Positions 9,871 through 19,074 of a stretch of 64,000 bases of DNA are shown one piece after another (the stretch's first letter is position 1; each line of letters starts with the position of its first letter). A program made the translations under genes and the position numbers. Source of the DNA: a bacterium. GTDB taxonomy: Bacteria; Zixibacteria; MSB-5A5; CAIYYT01. Location: contig JADJGC010000002.1 of the NCBI GenBank assembly GCA_016708315.1, positions 186,001 through 250,000 of the forward strand. Direction: 5' to 3'. Under the pieces are notes generated by a model, which did not search any database, was not told the DNA's origin, and saw only the letters and a list, made by a program, of their open reading frames with translations.

Positions 9871-11213
9871 GCGATAACGTCAAGAAGACAGTCTTCTTCA
9901 AAGGTCTGGGTTGTCCGAAGAACGAGGTCGATGGCGACGTCATTCTCGGCTACCTGAAACAGCGCGGCATCGAAATGACGGAGTCCGCAGAAGATGCCGA
10001 CTACCTGCTTGTCAATACCTGCGCCTTCATCCAATCCGCCAAGGAAGAATCAATCGAAGAGATTCTGAAACTGGCGGCAGTGAAGGGTTCCACCGGCAAG
10101 AAGCAGAGACTCTTGGTTTCGGGTTGCCTATCGCAGAGATACCCCAACGAACTGCTGACCCAAATCGGTGAAATCGACGGAATGATCGGAATCGACGAGT
10201 ACGACAAAATCGGCACATTGCTCGACACCGACTCAGCATATATCACCAGGCCTCCGAGCCTCTACAAAGAAGCCCACGCAGTTCAGATTCTGCGCGAGCG
10301 CCCGTTTGCATATCTCAAAATTGCCGATGGCTGCGACTGCCGGTGCTCATACTGTGCCATCCCGATGATGCGCGGCGACTTCCGCTCACGGAAATTGGAT
10401 GCCATTTCATCCGATGTTGATCGATTGCTGGAACACGGCGTGGTCGAGTTTGACTTGATTGCTCAGGATGTTGCCTATTATGGACTCGACTTGGGCAAAG
10501 GTCCATTGGACTTGCTGCGCATGCTCGAGGACAAACCCGGCGATTTCTGGGTTCGTCCATTCTACTTGCACCCCAAACATATGAGCGATGAGATTCTCGA
10601 TTTCTTCGCTTCGTCCAAAAAGTATTGCGGTTATCTCGAAAGCCCGATTCAGCATATTTCATCTTCGCAGCTTAAGCGCATGAATCGCGGTTACGATCGC
10701 GACCACGTCTACGATATGGTCGCTCGACTGCGCGCCAAGTTGCCGGATACGGTTTGGCGGACGACATTTATCGTCGGATTTCCCGGCGAGACCCAAAAGG
10801 ACTTCGACGAACTTTGCACCTTCGTTGCCGAACAGAACATCCATCGTGCCGGTGTCTTCGGATACAGCCACGAAGAGGGAACAGCTTCATTCCGCTACAA
10901 GAACGTCCACACGCAGGCAACGATCAAGTCGCGCCAGGAAGAGCTGACTCGCATAATCAACGAAAATGCCGACGACTACAATTCTTCGTTGGTCGGCAAA
11001 CAAATGAAGATGATCGTCGAAGAATTCGACAGCGAAGCTTTGGAAGTCACCGGCAGACTCTTCTGCGACGCGCCGGAAATTGATTTCACAATCCGCGTGC
11101 CGTGCGGCAAAGCACAGCCGCTCGGATTTCATCAGGTTCGCATTGTCGACACAGCCTCCGACGGCTTTGTCGGCGAATTCGTTCCCATAGTTGTGAGTGG
11201 AGGTCGAACATGA
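9867..11213 (+). CDS. rimO: ribosomal protein S12 methylthiotransferase RimO
   Basis: This 448-residue radical SAM enzyme adds a methylthio group to the conserved aspartate of ribosomal protein S12. The N-terminal UPF0004 domain starts with LGCPKNEVDGD and holds the cysteines of the first 4Fe-4S cluster (GCPKN, NTCAFI, SGCLSQRY). The radical SAM motif CDCRCSYC lies near residue 155, followed by MRGDFRSR. A TRAM domain fills the last 70 residues. The ESPIQHISS and MNRGYDR stretches favour RimO over MiaB. The start is TTG, overlapping the lolA stop (TTGA), after GAGGAGG-like bases. The last codons overlap the next start (ATGA). Confidence 0.95.
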   Translation: MSDNVKKTVFFKGLGCPKNEVDGDVILGYLKQRGIEMTESAEDADYLLVNTCAFIQSAKEESIEEILKLAAVKGSTGKKQRLLVSGCLSQRYPNELLTQIGEIDGMIGIDEYDKIGTLLDTDSAYITRPPSLYKEAHAVQILRERPFAYLKIADGCDCRCSYCAIPMMRGDFRSRKLDAISSDVDRLLEHGVVEFDLIAQDVAYYGLDLGKGPLDLLRMLEDKPGDFWVRPFYLHPKHMSDEILDFFASSKKYCGYLESPIQHISSSQLKRMNRGYDRDHVYDMVARLRAKLPDTVWRTTFIVGFPGETQKDFDELCTFVAEQNIHRAGVFGYSHEEGTASFRYKNVHTQATIKSRQEELTRIINENADDYNSSLVGKQMKMIVEEFDSEALEVTGRLFCDAPEIDFTIRVPCGKAQPLGFHQVRIVDTASDGFVGEFVPIVVSGGRT

Positions 11214-11857
11214 GTTTTGAACGTAAGCTTGGCGTGATGTTGTCGCGGCCGATTGCCTACTTGTTCTTCATGATCTATCTGATTCAATCATCCGTGCTCA
11301 TCTACTTCGTCTATCAATACTATGACAATCAGCAGACGATATTCTACCAACAGAAGACCATCACCGAGCTTGAAGAGAAGCTCAAGGTGCTCGATATTAT
11401 CAATGACTTTCAGGTAGGATTTGACCAGAAGGAAGTCGGCGCTCTTGCGAATGTAATCCACGATGAAAGTAAGAAATACGGCTATGATCCGCGACTGCTT
11501 CTGGCGGTGATTCTCACCGAAAGCTCAATGCGCAAGGGCCAAGTCTCCGACTCCGGTGCGCATGGCCTGATGCAGATGCGGCCATTTGTAGCCAGGGGTG
11601 TGGCAATGCGTAACGGTCTGGAGTATTCCGAGGAACTCTCACTTTTTGATCCGGCCTACAATGTCCGTCTCGGAAGTCTATACCTTTTCGAGTTGATCCT
11701 AAAATTTGGCGATGTCAAGAAGGCTTTGGTTGCTTATAATGTCGGCGAAACAAGACTTCGCAACCGGCTTATTACCGGCGAGAAGATGCCCCAGCAGTAT
11801 CTCCGCAAGGTAATGGAGCGATATAAAGAGCTGTGTGAAAAATATCCTCATGGTTAG
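11210..11857 (+). CDS. membrane-anchored lytic transglycosylase, SLT domain
   Basis: Starting at the ATG at 11210 (GGAGG seven bases upstream, ATGA overlap with rimO) gives 215 residues. There is one N-terminal membrane segment (about 15-35), a short coiled-coil (QKTITELEEKLKVLD), then a Slt70-type catalytic domain. Signatures are LLAVILTESSM, where the glutamate is the catalytic acid, SGAHGLMQMRP, and AYNVGETRL in place of the usual AYNAG. Such enzymes cleave the MurNAc-GlcNAc bond to give 1,6-anhydromuropeptides at the periplasmic face of the inner membrane. An in-frame start further upstream would run back over rimO and is not credible. Confidence 0.88.
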   Translation: MSFERKLGVMLSRPIAYLFFMIYLIQSSVLIYFVYQYYDNQQTIFYQQKTITELEEKLKVLDIINDFQVGFDQKEVGALANVIHDESKKYGYDPRLLLAVILTESSMRKGQVSDSGAHGLMQMRPFVARGVAMRNGLEYSEELSLFDPAYNVRLGSLYLFELILKFGDVKKALVAYNVGETRLRNRLITGEKMPQQYLRKVMERYKELCEKYPHG

Positions 11858-12458
11858 ACCGTCTTTACTGGTCCTTCTGACATCCTTAATAGTTGCATCA
11901 GGCAGTTTGTTAGCTGTGCCTGCCAATCACGACTTTGTCGTATCAGGAATTGACAGCCTTGCGGCAGTCTCAGTTAAAGACCTCAATTCGGTCGAATTTC
12001 CCAACATGATTGTATCACCTGTAGATGGACGATTTGGCGAGACCCTGCGCGGCCGATTGGCGGCCAACTTGCTGAAAAAGGGAATAAGTGCCTACCTGAC
12101 GCCGAACGATACCGATTCGAGCGGAAAATTCCTTTTACAGAGCACGATCAACGATTATAGTCTCAAATACATCGGTACCGGCGGGGGCGTTTTCCGTCAG
12201 GGAAAAGTCGTGCGCGAATTTGCGATTTTGTCGCAATCGCGATTGCTCGCCGACGATGGCAAGCTCGTCCGTACATTGGACGCGCAATCGTTCATTTTGA
12301 GCGACACTCTTACCTTTGATCAGGCTCGTCGGGTTCGGGGTGAAGACGCTTTTTATGCGCCGGGACTTCCGCCAACGACTTTTCAAAGATTGGTCGAACC
12401 GGGAATTATTGCCGGAATCACCGGAATTCTTGTATATTTGTTTTTTGCATCGCGGTAG
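11835..12458 (+). CDS. secreted protein of unknown function
   Basis: I do not recognise the family of this 207-residue protein. It begins with a hydrophobic signal-like segment (LLVLLTSLIVASGSLLA). A mixed alpha/beta region follows with SPVDGRFGETLRGRLAANLLKKG, then STINDYSLKYIGTGGGVF and FAILSQSRLLADDGKLV, a pattern that recalls outer-membrane accessory proteins such as DUF799/CsgG-like or LptE-like folds. It ends in a hydrophobic helix (IAGITGILVYLFFA) followed by SR, so the C-terminus may be membrane-anchored. The GTG start overlaps the transglycosylase gene by 23 bases; an ATG at 11850 is the alternative. It lies directly upstream of bamD, so a role in the envelope is likely but not shown. 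Confidence 0.7.
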   Translation: MKNILMVRPSLLVLLTSLIVASGSLLAVPANHDFVVSGIDSLAAVSVKDLNSVEFPNMIVSPVDGRFGETLRGRLAANLLKKGISAYLTPNDTDSSGKFLLQSTINDYSLKYIGTGGGVFRQGKVVREFAILSQSRLLADDGKLVRTLDAQSFILSDTLTFDQARRVRGEDAFYAPGLPPTTFQRLVEPGIIAGITGILVYLFFASR

Positions 12459-12479
12459 CCGCTATTAGTGAGGAAGTGG

Positions 12480-13292
12480 ATGAAGAAAGTTTTCTGTTTG
12501 ATACTGATTGTTCTTGCTGCAGCAATGCTTGCCGGGTGTGCAGCTAAGAATTCGACTTCGACTTTGGATCCCCGGCTGGCTTACGAAGAGGCAAAGAAAA
12601 ACGTCGAAGACGGAAAGTTCACGCAAGCCCAGAATCTGCTGCAAAGAATCGTCTTCAGCAGTCCCGGCTTGAGCTACATCGATAGCGTTCAGTATTACTT
12701 CGCAATGTCCTACTATGGAAATGCTGATTATCACCTTGGAGTGGCGGAGTTTCGCCGACTGATCCAGAGTTTTCCGAGATCGGCGTTGGTTGATGACGCG
12801 CAGTTTATGGTTGGAAAGTCATACTTCGATGCTGCACCGAAGAACGTCGGCCTTGATCAATCCGATACCGAAAACGCAATTCGCGAGTTCAAAGAATTTG
12901 TCCAGGATTATCCCAACTCTGATCGCAGGACCGAGGGCGAACTAATGTTGTCTCGTGCCATCGAACGGATGGTCGAGAAGCAGTTTCGCGCCGCTCGCCA
13001 GTACTTCAAGATGGGTAACCGGACCTCAGCACGAATCTACTTCGAAAGTCTAATCACCGAATATCCCGAATCGGGCTATACTCCCGAAGCCTTGTACTAT
13101 TTGGCGCAACTCGATGAAAAGGACGCTAAGTACATCGATGCCAGAGACAAGCTCAACAATTTGGTCGCCACTTTCCCGAACTCAACCTTTGCTCCCAAAG
13201 CTGCCAAAATGAAGGCCAAGATGGACGCCAAAATCGCCGAGGCAGTCAGCGATTCGTCAGAAGCACAACTTAGCGGCCCAAAAGGTGAGTGA
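12480..13292 (+). CDS. bamD: BamD-like outer-membrane lipoprotein (TPR)
   Basis: Starting at the ATG at 12480 (GAGGA five bases upstream) gives 270 residues. A lipoprotein signal ends in LAGC. TPR/Sel1-like helices follow: AYEEAKKNVEDGKFTQAQNLLQ-type first repeat, FAMSYYGNADYHLGVAEFRRLI, and DDAQFMVGKSYF. BamD (YfiO) is the essential lipoprotein of the barrel-assembly machine that folds outer-membrane proteins with BamA. The order of repeats and the GVAEFRRLIQSFPRS segment fit BamD well, but other lipoprotein TPR scaffolds share them. An in-frame GTG at 12468 is the alternative start. The end overlaps nadD by eight bases. Confidence 0.8.
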   Translation: MKKVFCLILIVLAAAMLAGCAAKNSTSTLDPRLAYEEAKKNVEDGKFTQAQNLLQRIVFSSPGLSYIDSVQYYFAMSYYGNADYHLGVAEFRRLIQSFPRSALVDDAQFMVGKSYFDAAPKNVGLDQSDTENAIREFKEFVQDYPNSDRRTEGELMLSRAIERMVEKQFRAARQYFKMGNRTSARIYFESLITEYPESGYTPEALYYLAQLDEKDAKYIDARDKLNNLVATFPNSTFAPKAAKMKAKMDAKIAEAVSDSSEAQLSGPKGE

Positions 13293-13860
13293 AAATTACG
13301 GAATACTTGGGGGCGCCTTCGATCCGATCCATCTCGGACATCTTACAATCGCACAAAGCGCCCTTGAGCAGTTCGCGCTCGACAAAATTCTCTTTGTCCC
13401 GACTTTTGTACCTCCCGGAGCGCACAAGGTAATTCGGACCCCATTCGAACATCGTTGTTCCATGATCAATCTCGCAATCGCCGATCTGGAGAGACGCGAG
13501 CTTTCGCGTGTCGAAGCCGAAATAGAGCCGCCCACCTACACTGTAAGCATGCTCGAAAAGCTAAAGCAGCAGCACAAAGATGCGGCCTTCACGTTGTTGA
13601 TTGGCGCCGACAGCCTGGCACAAATCGACTCATGGTACCAACCGGATAAAATCTTCAAACTGGCGCGAGTCGCGGTAGCCGGTCGCGCCGGCCATACCCA
13701 TCAGAGCGTATATCCCTTTGTTCGCCTCGAAATGCCGGAAATCAACATCTCCGCAACCGAACTTCGTAATAGCATCCGCTCCGGTCTTTCGGTTCGTTTT
13801 CTTGTGCCGGACGCAGTAATCGCATATATTGAGGCCAATCGGCTCTATTGCGAGGATTGA
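13285..13860 (+). CDS. nadD: nicotinate-nucleotide adenylyltransferase
   Basis: This 191-residue enzyme transfers AMP from ATP to nicotinate mononucleotide, the penultimate step of NAD synthesis. It carries the nucleotidyltransferase signature GGAFDPIHLGHL (HxGH) near the N-terminus and ISATELRNSIRSG (ISxTxxR) near the C-terminus, with VPTFVPPGAHK between them. The length is normal. The GTG start overlaps bamD by eight bases. NadA is encoded about 17 kb downstream in the same window. The stop overlaps the polA ATG by one base (TGATG), so nadD and polA are probably translated from one message. Confidence 0.95.
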   Translation: MSENYGILGGAFDPIHLGHLTIAQSALEQFALDKILFVPTFVPPGAHKVIRTPFEHRCSMINLAIADLERRELSRVEAEIEPPTYTVSMLEKLKQQHKDAAFTLLIGADSLAQIDSWYQPDKIFKLARVAVAGRAGHTHQSVYPFVRLEMPEINISATELRNSIRSGLSVRFLVPDAVIAYIEANRLYCED

Positions 13861-16285
13861 TGGCTAATAATCGACTATTTCTAATCGACGGCTCGGCGCT
13901 GGCGTATCGCTCATATTTCGCCTTTGCTGCCAGCCCGCTCCGCACCAAACGCGGTGAACACACCTCGGTCGTTTTCGGATTCGCTGCGACCATTATGCGC
14001 ATTCTCACCAAAGAACGACCCTCGCATCTCGCCGTTATTCTCGACACCAAAGAGCCCAGCTTCCGCAAAGACCTTTACGATGACTACAAAGCCAATCGCA
14101 CCGCGATGCCGGAAGAGATGGTGGAACAACTGCCAAGATTGGACCATCTGCTTTCCACTATGCGGGTCGCACATTTGCGGAAACCCGGCTACGAAGCGGA
14201 TGACATCATTGCGACTCTTACCCGCGAGGCGGAAGAAGCCGGTTGGGAAGTGGTGATCATCACGAGCGACAAAGATCTGATGCAGCTCGTTAATGAGAAA
14301 ACCAGAATCTGGAATCTGAAAAAACTCTCAGAAGAAGGCGAGTGGTACGACCGTGAAGCCGTCAAAGAGAAGATGGGTGTCTACCCGGAACGCATCGTCG
14401 ATCTCCTCGCCCTGATGGGTGATACTTCCGACAACGTTCCCGGCGTCGAAGGTGTCGGTCCCAAGACTGCGATCAAACTGCTCGAAGAATACGGTTCGTT
14501 TGAAGCCGTTCTGGCAAATGCAGAGAAGATCACCAAACCGAAATTGCGCGAGTCGCTGATTGCGTTTCGCGACCGTGCCGCCCTCACAAAGCAGCTTGTG
14601 ACACTTGAGTACCACGCAGACTTTGAGCACGACCTTCAGAAACTTTCCGTGCCTGCGCTCGACACCGTCGAACTGCGCAGCCTCTTTCTTGAACTCGAGT
14701 TTACATCGCTGCTGCGGTCATTAGGTCAAACATCGCTGTTCACCGAAGAAGCACCGCCGCAAGAATCTAGGACGCAATCTGAACAGGTCTACAAGACTAT
14801 CGATAACGAAGCCGACCTTAAATCACTGGTGAAGCGCATTCGCGAAGCCGGCGTTTTCGCCTTCGACACTGAAACGACCGGGCTCGATTGGCTGACATGC
14901 ACGCTCGTCGGTATTTCGATTGCCGTCGCCGAAGGAGAGGCTTATTACATCCCGCTCGCACATGCGGAAGGGAAGAATCTCGATCCGGAAAAGTGCCGCC
15001 AGATACTGAATCCGGTTCTTTCCGACCCCAAGTTGACGCGCGTCGCTCAGAATTTCAAATTCGATTACCACATTCTCACGCAGGCAGGCTACGAGATTTC
15101 CTCTTTCGACTACGATCCAATGCTTGCAAGCTATGTTGCCGATCCTGCCGGGCAGCACGGTCTCGACGCTTTCTAGCCGCTGAATTGGAGAAAATCACTC
15201 ACGATATATACACGCTCGCCGGCAAGGAATTCAACATCAACTCAACGGCGCAGTTATCGGACATTCTTTTCAATCAACTCAAGCTGACACCGATGCGAAA
15301 GACCGCCAAGAAGACCGGATTCTCCACCGACGTCAATGTCCTAACCGAACTTGCGAAAGTACACGATCTGCCGCGGCGAATTCTTGACTATCGCAAATTG
15401 CAGAAGCTCAAATCAACCTATGTCGATGCACTGCCGGTTCTGGTAAGTCCCGCGAATGGGCGCGGTCACACGTCTTACAATCAGGCAGTTGCGGCTACCG
15501 GAAGACTTTCCTCTACCGACCCGAACCTGCAAAACATTCCCATCAAGACCGAAGAGGGAAGTCAGATTCGCAAAGCATTCGTGCCGGCAGACACCTCGCG
15601 CAAGATTCTCACTGCGGACTATTCGCAAATCGAACTGCGAGTGTTGGCACATTTCGCTGAAGAATCGCCGCTGATTAAGTCGTTTCAAAATCTGGAAGAT
15701 ATTCACTCGCGCACAGCGTCCGAGGTCTATGGCGTCGACCTCAAGGATGTCACTCCTCAGATGCGGCGTATGGCTAAGACCGCGAATTTTGCCGTCATCT
15801 ATGGCGTAACCGCGTTCGGCTTGTCACAGCAGTCCGATATGAGTGTGCCCGAGGCCAAAGAATTCATCGACATCTACTTCGCCCGTTACCCGATGATTCG
15901 CAAATTCATTGACGACACCATTGCCCGTGCGCGCGCTGAGGGCTACGTCACGACTTTGTTCGGTCGCCGTCGTTACTTTCCGGAGATAAATTCTTCGAAT
16001 GTCTCATTGCGGCAATTCGCTGAACGCACCGCTGTCAATACGATTATTCAAGGCACCGCCGCCGACATGATCAAGATTGCGATGATCGAAATCGACCGTA
16101 AAATGGAAGGCATGAAATCGCAAATGATCATGCAGGTACACGACGAGTTAGTATTCGACGTGCATGCCGACGAGATTGACACAATGAAATCGCTCGTTCG
16201 CGACCGCATGGAGAATTGTGTCAAATTGAAAGTCCCGATCACCGTGGAAATGGGCGTTGGCGACAACTGGCTCGAAAGCAAGTAG
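13860..16285 (+). pseudogene. polA: DNA polymerase I, internal loss and frameshift
   Basis: The ATG at 13860 (GAGG five bases upstream) opens a complete 5'-3' flap exonuclease domain (about residues 1-290). This is followed by most of the 3'-5' exonuclease-like domain, with FAFDTETTGLDWL and VAQNFKFDYHIL. The frame stops at 15176 after QHGLDAF. From 15177 a second frame continues LAAELEKITHDIYTLAGKEFN through the whole polymerase domain (TGRLSSTDPNLQNIP, ADYSQIELRVLAHF, QVHDELVFD) to 16285. Compared with E. coli Pol I, about 100 residues are absent at the junction, including the YAxxDxxxT Exo III motif. The lost length must be 3n+1 bases. As written two fragments would be made; since the gene is normally important, an assembly error is the simplest reading. 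Confidence 0.9.
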
Positions 16286-16294
16286 CAGAAGACT

Positions 16295-17536
16295 ATGGCT
16301 AAGAAAAAATCCCGCAAACAATCAGCCCGACCGCAACAGCAACCGCAGGGTTTCAATTTTGGCCGCTTCTATCGGCATAACAAGAACCAAATACATAAGG
16401 GACTGATCTATGCCATCGCCGTAGTCGTCGGTATCTCTGTTCTCTACGGCGGATATCATCTCGTCGTCAACTGGGGCGCAACCCTCACAAAAGACGAGTA
16501 CGTCACCCTGGCGAGAAACGCGATGTATCAGGGGGAATATGACAAGGCCGTACTAAACTATCACAAAGCTCTCAACGCCGATCCTGACGACAAGATGATC
16601 CAGCGTGAGCATTTCCTTGCGCGATCCCGCGACAACATGTCGCGCGGAAGTTCGGTTGAACTATTTCATGCTGCGGCTCAACAACTGTTAACCGAGTTTC
16701 CCAACTCATTGATCGCCAAGGTCAACGTCGCCCAGGCTTTGGAACTGCGCGGTGACGTCGCCGGAATGCAGGCTCAGGCCGTCGCAGCGCGGACGCAGGC
16801 AATGGCAACCTCTGACACAACTGCGCTTCTGGCTGCTGATCTCGTCTTGGCAACGTATTACCGTACTGAAGAGATGCAGGACTCGGCATTCTTCATCGGC
16901 AACGAAGCGTTGGATGCTGCCGAGGCCCTGAACGACACATTCCACATTGCACTTGTCAGGGCTGGGTTAGGTTTTGCCGCAATCCGATTGGACAGTCTCT
17001 CATTTGCGCGCGATGTCTTCGAGGACTTACTGGGATATAATGGCGAAGCCGCAGCGAGTTTCCATGATGTAGCTAACACGGGCCTTGCCGATTATTATCA
17101 CCGCTCTCGCATGAACGACTCAGCGCGCGTGATCCTGCATCGGCTAGATCACGTCATCAATAGCGATGCCGCCGATGGCACGGCTGCCTATGCGCTGCAT
17201 ATTCTCGGCAGAGTACTACGCGATTCCGGTCAGCTTGATTCGGCAGTGACCCGGCTTTCACAATCGCTCGCGACTTGGCAGGGACTCCGCAGCGTAGTGG
17301 ATGTCATCGACAACCTCAATGATCTGGCGGCAACCTATCGTCTTCAACAGGATCATTTCAATGCCCGCAAGTACTTCATGGCCGCTGGGAATCTGGCGAA
17401 GACATTTGAATACCCCGCAAAGGACAAGTACACCGCGGACATGAATCTCGTGTTCTTAAAGGGCCTCAAGTCGGAAGACTACGTCCGCGCCGGCGAAGAG
17501 GGCAAGACCTTGGCGGACAACTTCGCGCGACGGTGA
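16295..17536 (+). CDS. membrane-anchored TPR protein
   Basis: This 413-residue protein has a lysine/arginine/glutamine-rich N-terminus (MAKKKSRKQSARPQQQ). One transmembrane segment (about 37-58, IYAIAVVVGISVLYGGYHLVV) is followed by tetratricopeptide repeats to the end. Examples are YVTLARNAMYQGEYDKAVLNYHK-like and FNARKYFMAAGNLAKTF elements. The layout predicts a cytoplasmic tail with a large periplasmic helical solenoid, as in protein-assembly scaffolds such as YfgM-like proteins. The function is unknown. It follows polA by nine bases and overlaps the coaE start, so it is in the same operon. Confidence 0.75.
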   Translation: MAKKKSRKQSARPQQQPQGFNFGRFYRHNKNQIHKGLIYAIAVVVGISVLYGGYHLVVNWGATLTKDEYVTLARNAMYQGEYDKAVLNYHKALNADPDDKMIQREHFLARSRDNMSRGSSVELFHAAAQQLLTEFPNSLIAKVNVAQALELRGDVAGMQAQAVAARTQAMATSDTTALLAADLVLATYYRTEEMQDSAFFIGNEALDAAEALNDTFHIALVRAGLGFAAIRLDSLSFARDVFEDLLGYNGEAAASFHDVANTGLADYYHRSRMNDSARVILHRLDHVINSDAADGTAAYALHILGRVLRDSGQLDSAVTRLSQSLATWQGLRSVVDVIDNLNDLAATYRLQQDHFNARKYFMAAGNLAKTFEYPAKDKYTADMNLVFLKGLKSEDYVRAGEEGKTLADNFARR

Positions 17537-18150
17537 TGTACACAGTCGGACTCACGGGGCAAATCGCTTGCGGCAAAAGCAGTGTCGCGCGCGAACTTCA
17601 GAAACTCGGCGCGGTAGTTATCAATGCCGATGACATCGGGAGGGAAGTCGTCGAACAAGACACAGCAGTTGTCCGCAAACTCAAATCTATCTTCGGCAAG
17701 GATATTGTCTCTCCCGCTGGCAAGCTGGACCGCCGGAAACTTGGCGCCAAAGCCTTCGCGTCCGACGAGAACACTCTCAAGCTCAATCGCATAGTCCACC
17801 CGGCTCTGCTCGCACGACTTCGCAAACAAATCACCAAACACCGTAAGGGCGGCAAGACCCGTTTGCTCGTCGTCGACGCGGCTTTGATCTTCGACTGGAA
17901 ACTAGACCGGGAACTGGATGTCGTCATCGTTGTCGACAGCACTCGGCCGAACCAATTGTCGCGTTTGGAAAAGCAGGGAATCGGGCGCCGCGAAGCGTTA
18001 CAGCGAATCAAGAGGCAGATTCCCAAGAACCGTTTGCGGCAGTTGGCCGATGCTGTCATTCACAATAATGGCACGCCCGACCAATTGGTGCACAGAACCT
18101 GGCGTCTCTATGCCCGATTGGTGCAACATTCCGGACAGAAATTTGATTGA
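17536..18150 (+). CDS. coaE: dephospho-CoA kinase
   Basis: This roughly 204-residue kinase performs the last step of coenzyme A synthesis, phosphorylation of the 3'-hydroxyl of dephospho-CoA. The P-loop is GQIACGKSSVA right after the start. ADDIGREVVE and IVHPALLARLRKQI (the HP motif), LLVVDAALIFDWKLD, and SRLEKQGIG lie at the expected places. The ATG at 17536 shares its first base with the preceding stop (TGATG); a GTG three bases earlier is also possible. The sequence appears complete. Confidence 0.95.
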   Translation: MYTVGLTGQIACGKSSVARELQKLGAVVINADDIGREVVEQDTAVVRKLKSIFGKDIVSPAGKLDRRKLGAKAFASDENTLKLNRIVHPALLARLRKQITKHRKGGKTRLLVVDAALIFDWKLDRELDVVIVVDSTRPNQLSRLEKQGIGRREALQRIKRQIPKNRLRQLADAVIHNNGTPDQLVHRTWRLYARLVQHSGQKFD

Positions 18151-18207
18151 CTTCATTTGGTTTTGGCTTATGTTCACGCTTCACAAGAACCCTTGGCGGG
18201 AGGAAAG

Positions 18208-19071
18208 TTGAATCCTTTCAATTACTCAATAGACCAGCTTAAAGCGAAAGCGCTCGAAATCCGGCGCGATATTATCACTATGCTGATCGAAGCAAAATCC
18301 GGTCACACCGGCGGACCGCTGTCATGCACCGATTTCGCCACAGCGCTGTACTTCCGGATTCTCAATCACAAACCCGAGGATCCCAAATGGGCTGATCGCG
18401 ATTTTGTGTTTTACTCAATCGGGCATGTTACCCCGATCAATTACTCAACACTGGCAGAATGTGGCTACTTCCCGAAGCGTGACCTGATGAAATTCCGCAA
18501 ATTCGACGGCCATCTGCAGGGACACCCACACCGGCTCGATACACCCGGAATCGAAATCTCTTCCGGCTCGCTCGGCCAGGGTCTCGGCACAGCTTGCGGA
18601 GTTGCCAAGGGATCGAAGATTGACAATCATCCGCGCCGCGTATTTTGCATCATGGGCGATGGCGAACTTCAAGAAGGCTCCTGCTGGGAATCGGCTATGT
18701 TCGCCGGCCACTACAAGCTTGACAATCTCGGCGTTATCGTCGACTACAACAAAGCGCAGATTGACGGCGTCGTTGCGGACATTATGGATATCGCACCGCT
18801 TGCCGACAAATGGCGCGCATTCAACTGGAACGTCATTGAAATTGATGGACACAACATGCAAGCCATCGTCGATGCGTTTGAATCAATGTTGAAATTCAAG
18901 GGCAAGCCCACTGTAATCATCGCCAATACTCTCATGGGCGAGGGCGTGTCTTTCATGCGCGGCAAATACCAATGGCACGGCAAACCGCCCAAAATGGACG
19001 AGGGTGAATTGGCGCTCAAGGAACTTGGCACAAACTACGCGGAATGGTCAGCCCGCCTCATGGCAGGATAG
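18208..19071 (+). CDS. transketolase, N-terminal (TPP-binding) subunit
   Basis: The TTG at 18208 is preceded by GGGAGGAAAG and gives 287 residues. This is the thiamine-pyrophosphate-binding half of a split transketolase: SGHTGGPLSCTD near the N-terminus, the ISSGSLGQGLG loop, and the TPP motif MGDGELQEGSCWES...VDYN with the catalytic GEGVSFM segment later. Transketolase moves two-carbon ketol units between sugar phosphates in the pentose phosphate pathway. The C-terminal subunit is encoded four bases downstream. Split transketolases are common in archaea and many bacterial phyla. A longer in-frame version starting at 18157 has no matching ribosome-binding site. Confidence 0.92.
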   Translation: MNPFNYSIDQLKAKALEIRRDIITMLIEAKSGHTGGPLSCTDFATALYFRILNHKPEDPKWADRDFVFYSIGHVTPINYSTLAECGYFPKRDLMKFRKFDGHLQGHPHRLDTPGIEISSGSLGQGLGTACGVAKGSKIDNHPRRVFCIMGDGELQEGSCWESAMFAGHYKLDNLGVIVDYNKAQIDGVVADIMDIAPLADKWRAFNWNVIEIDGHNMQAIVDAFESMLKFKGKPTVIIANTLMGEGVSFMRGKYQWHGKPPKMDEGELALKELGTNYAEWSARLMAG

Positions 19072-19074
19072 GAT

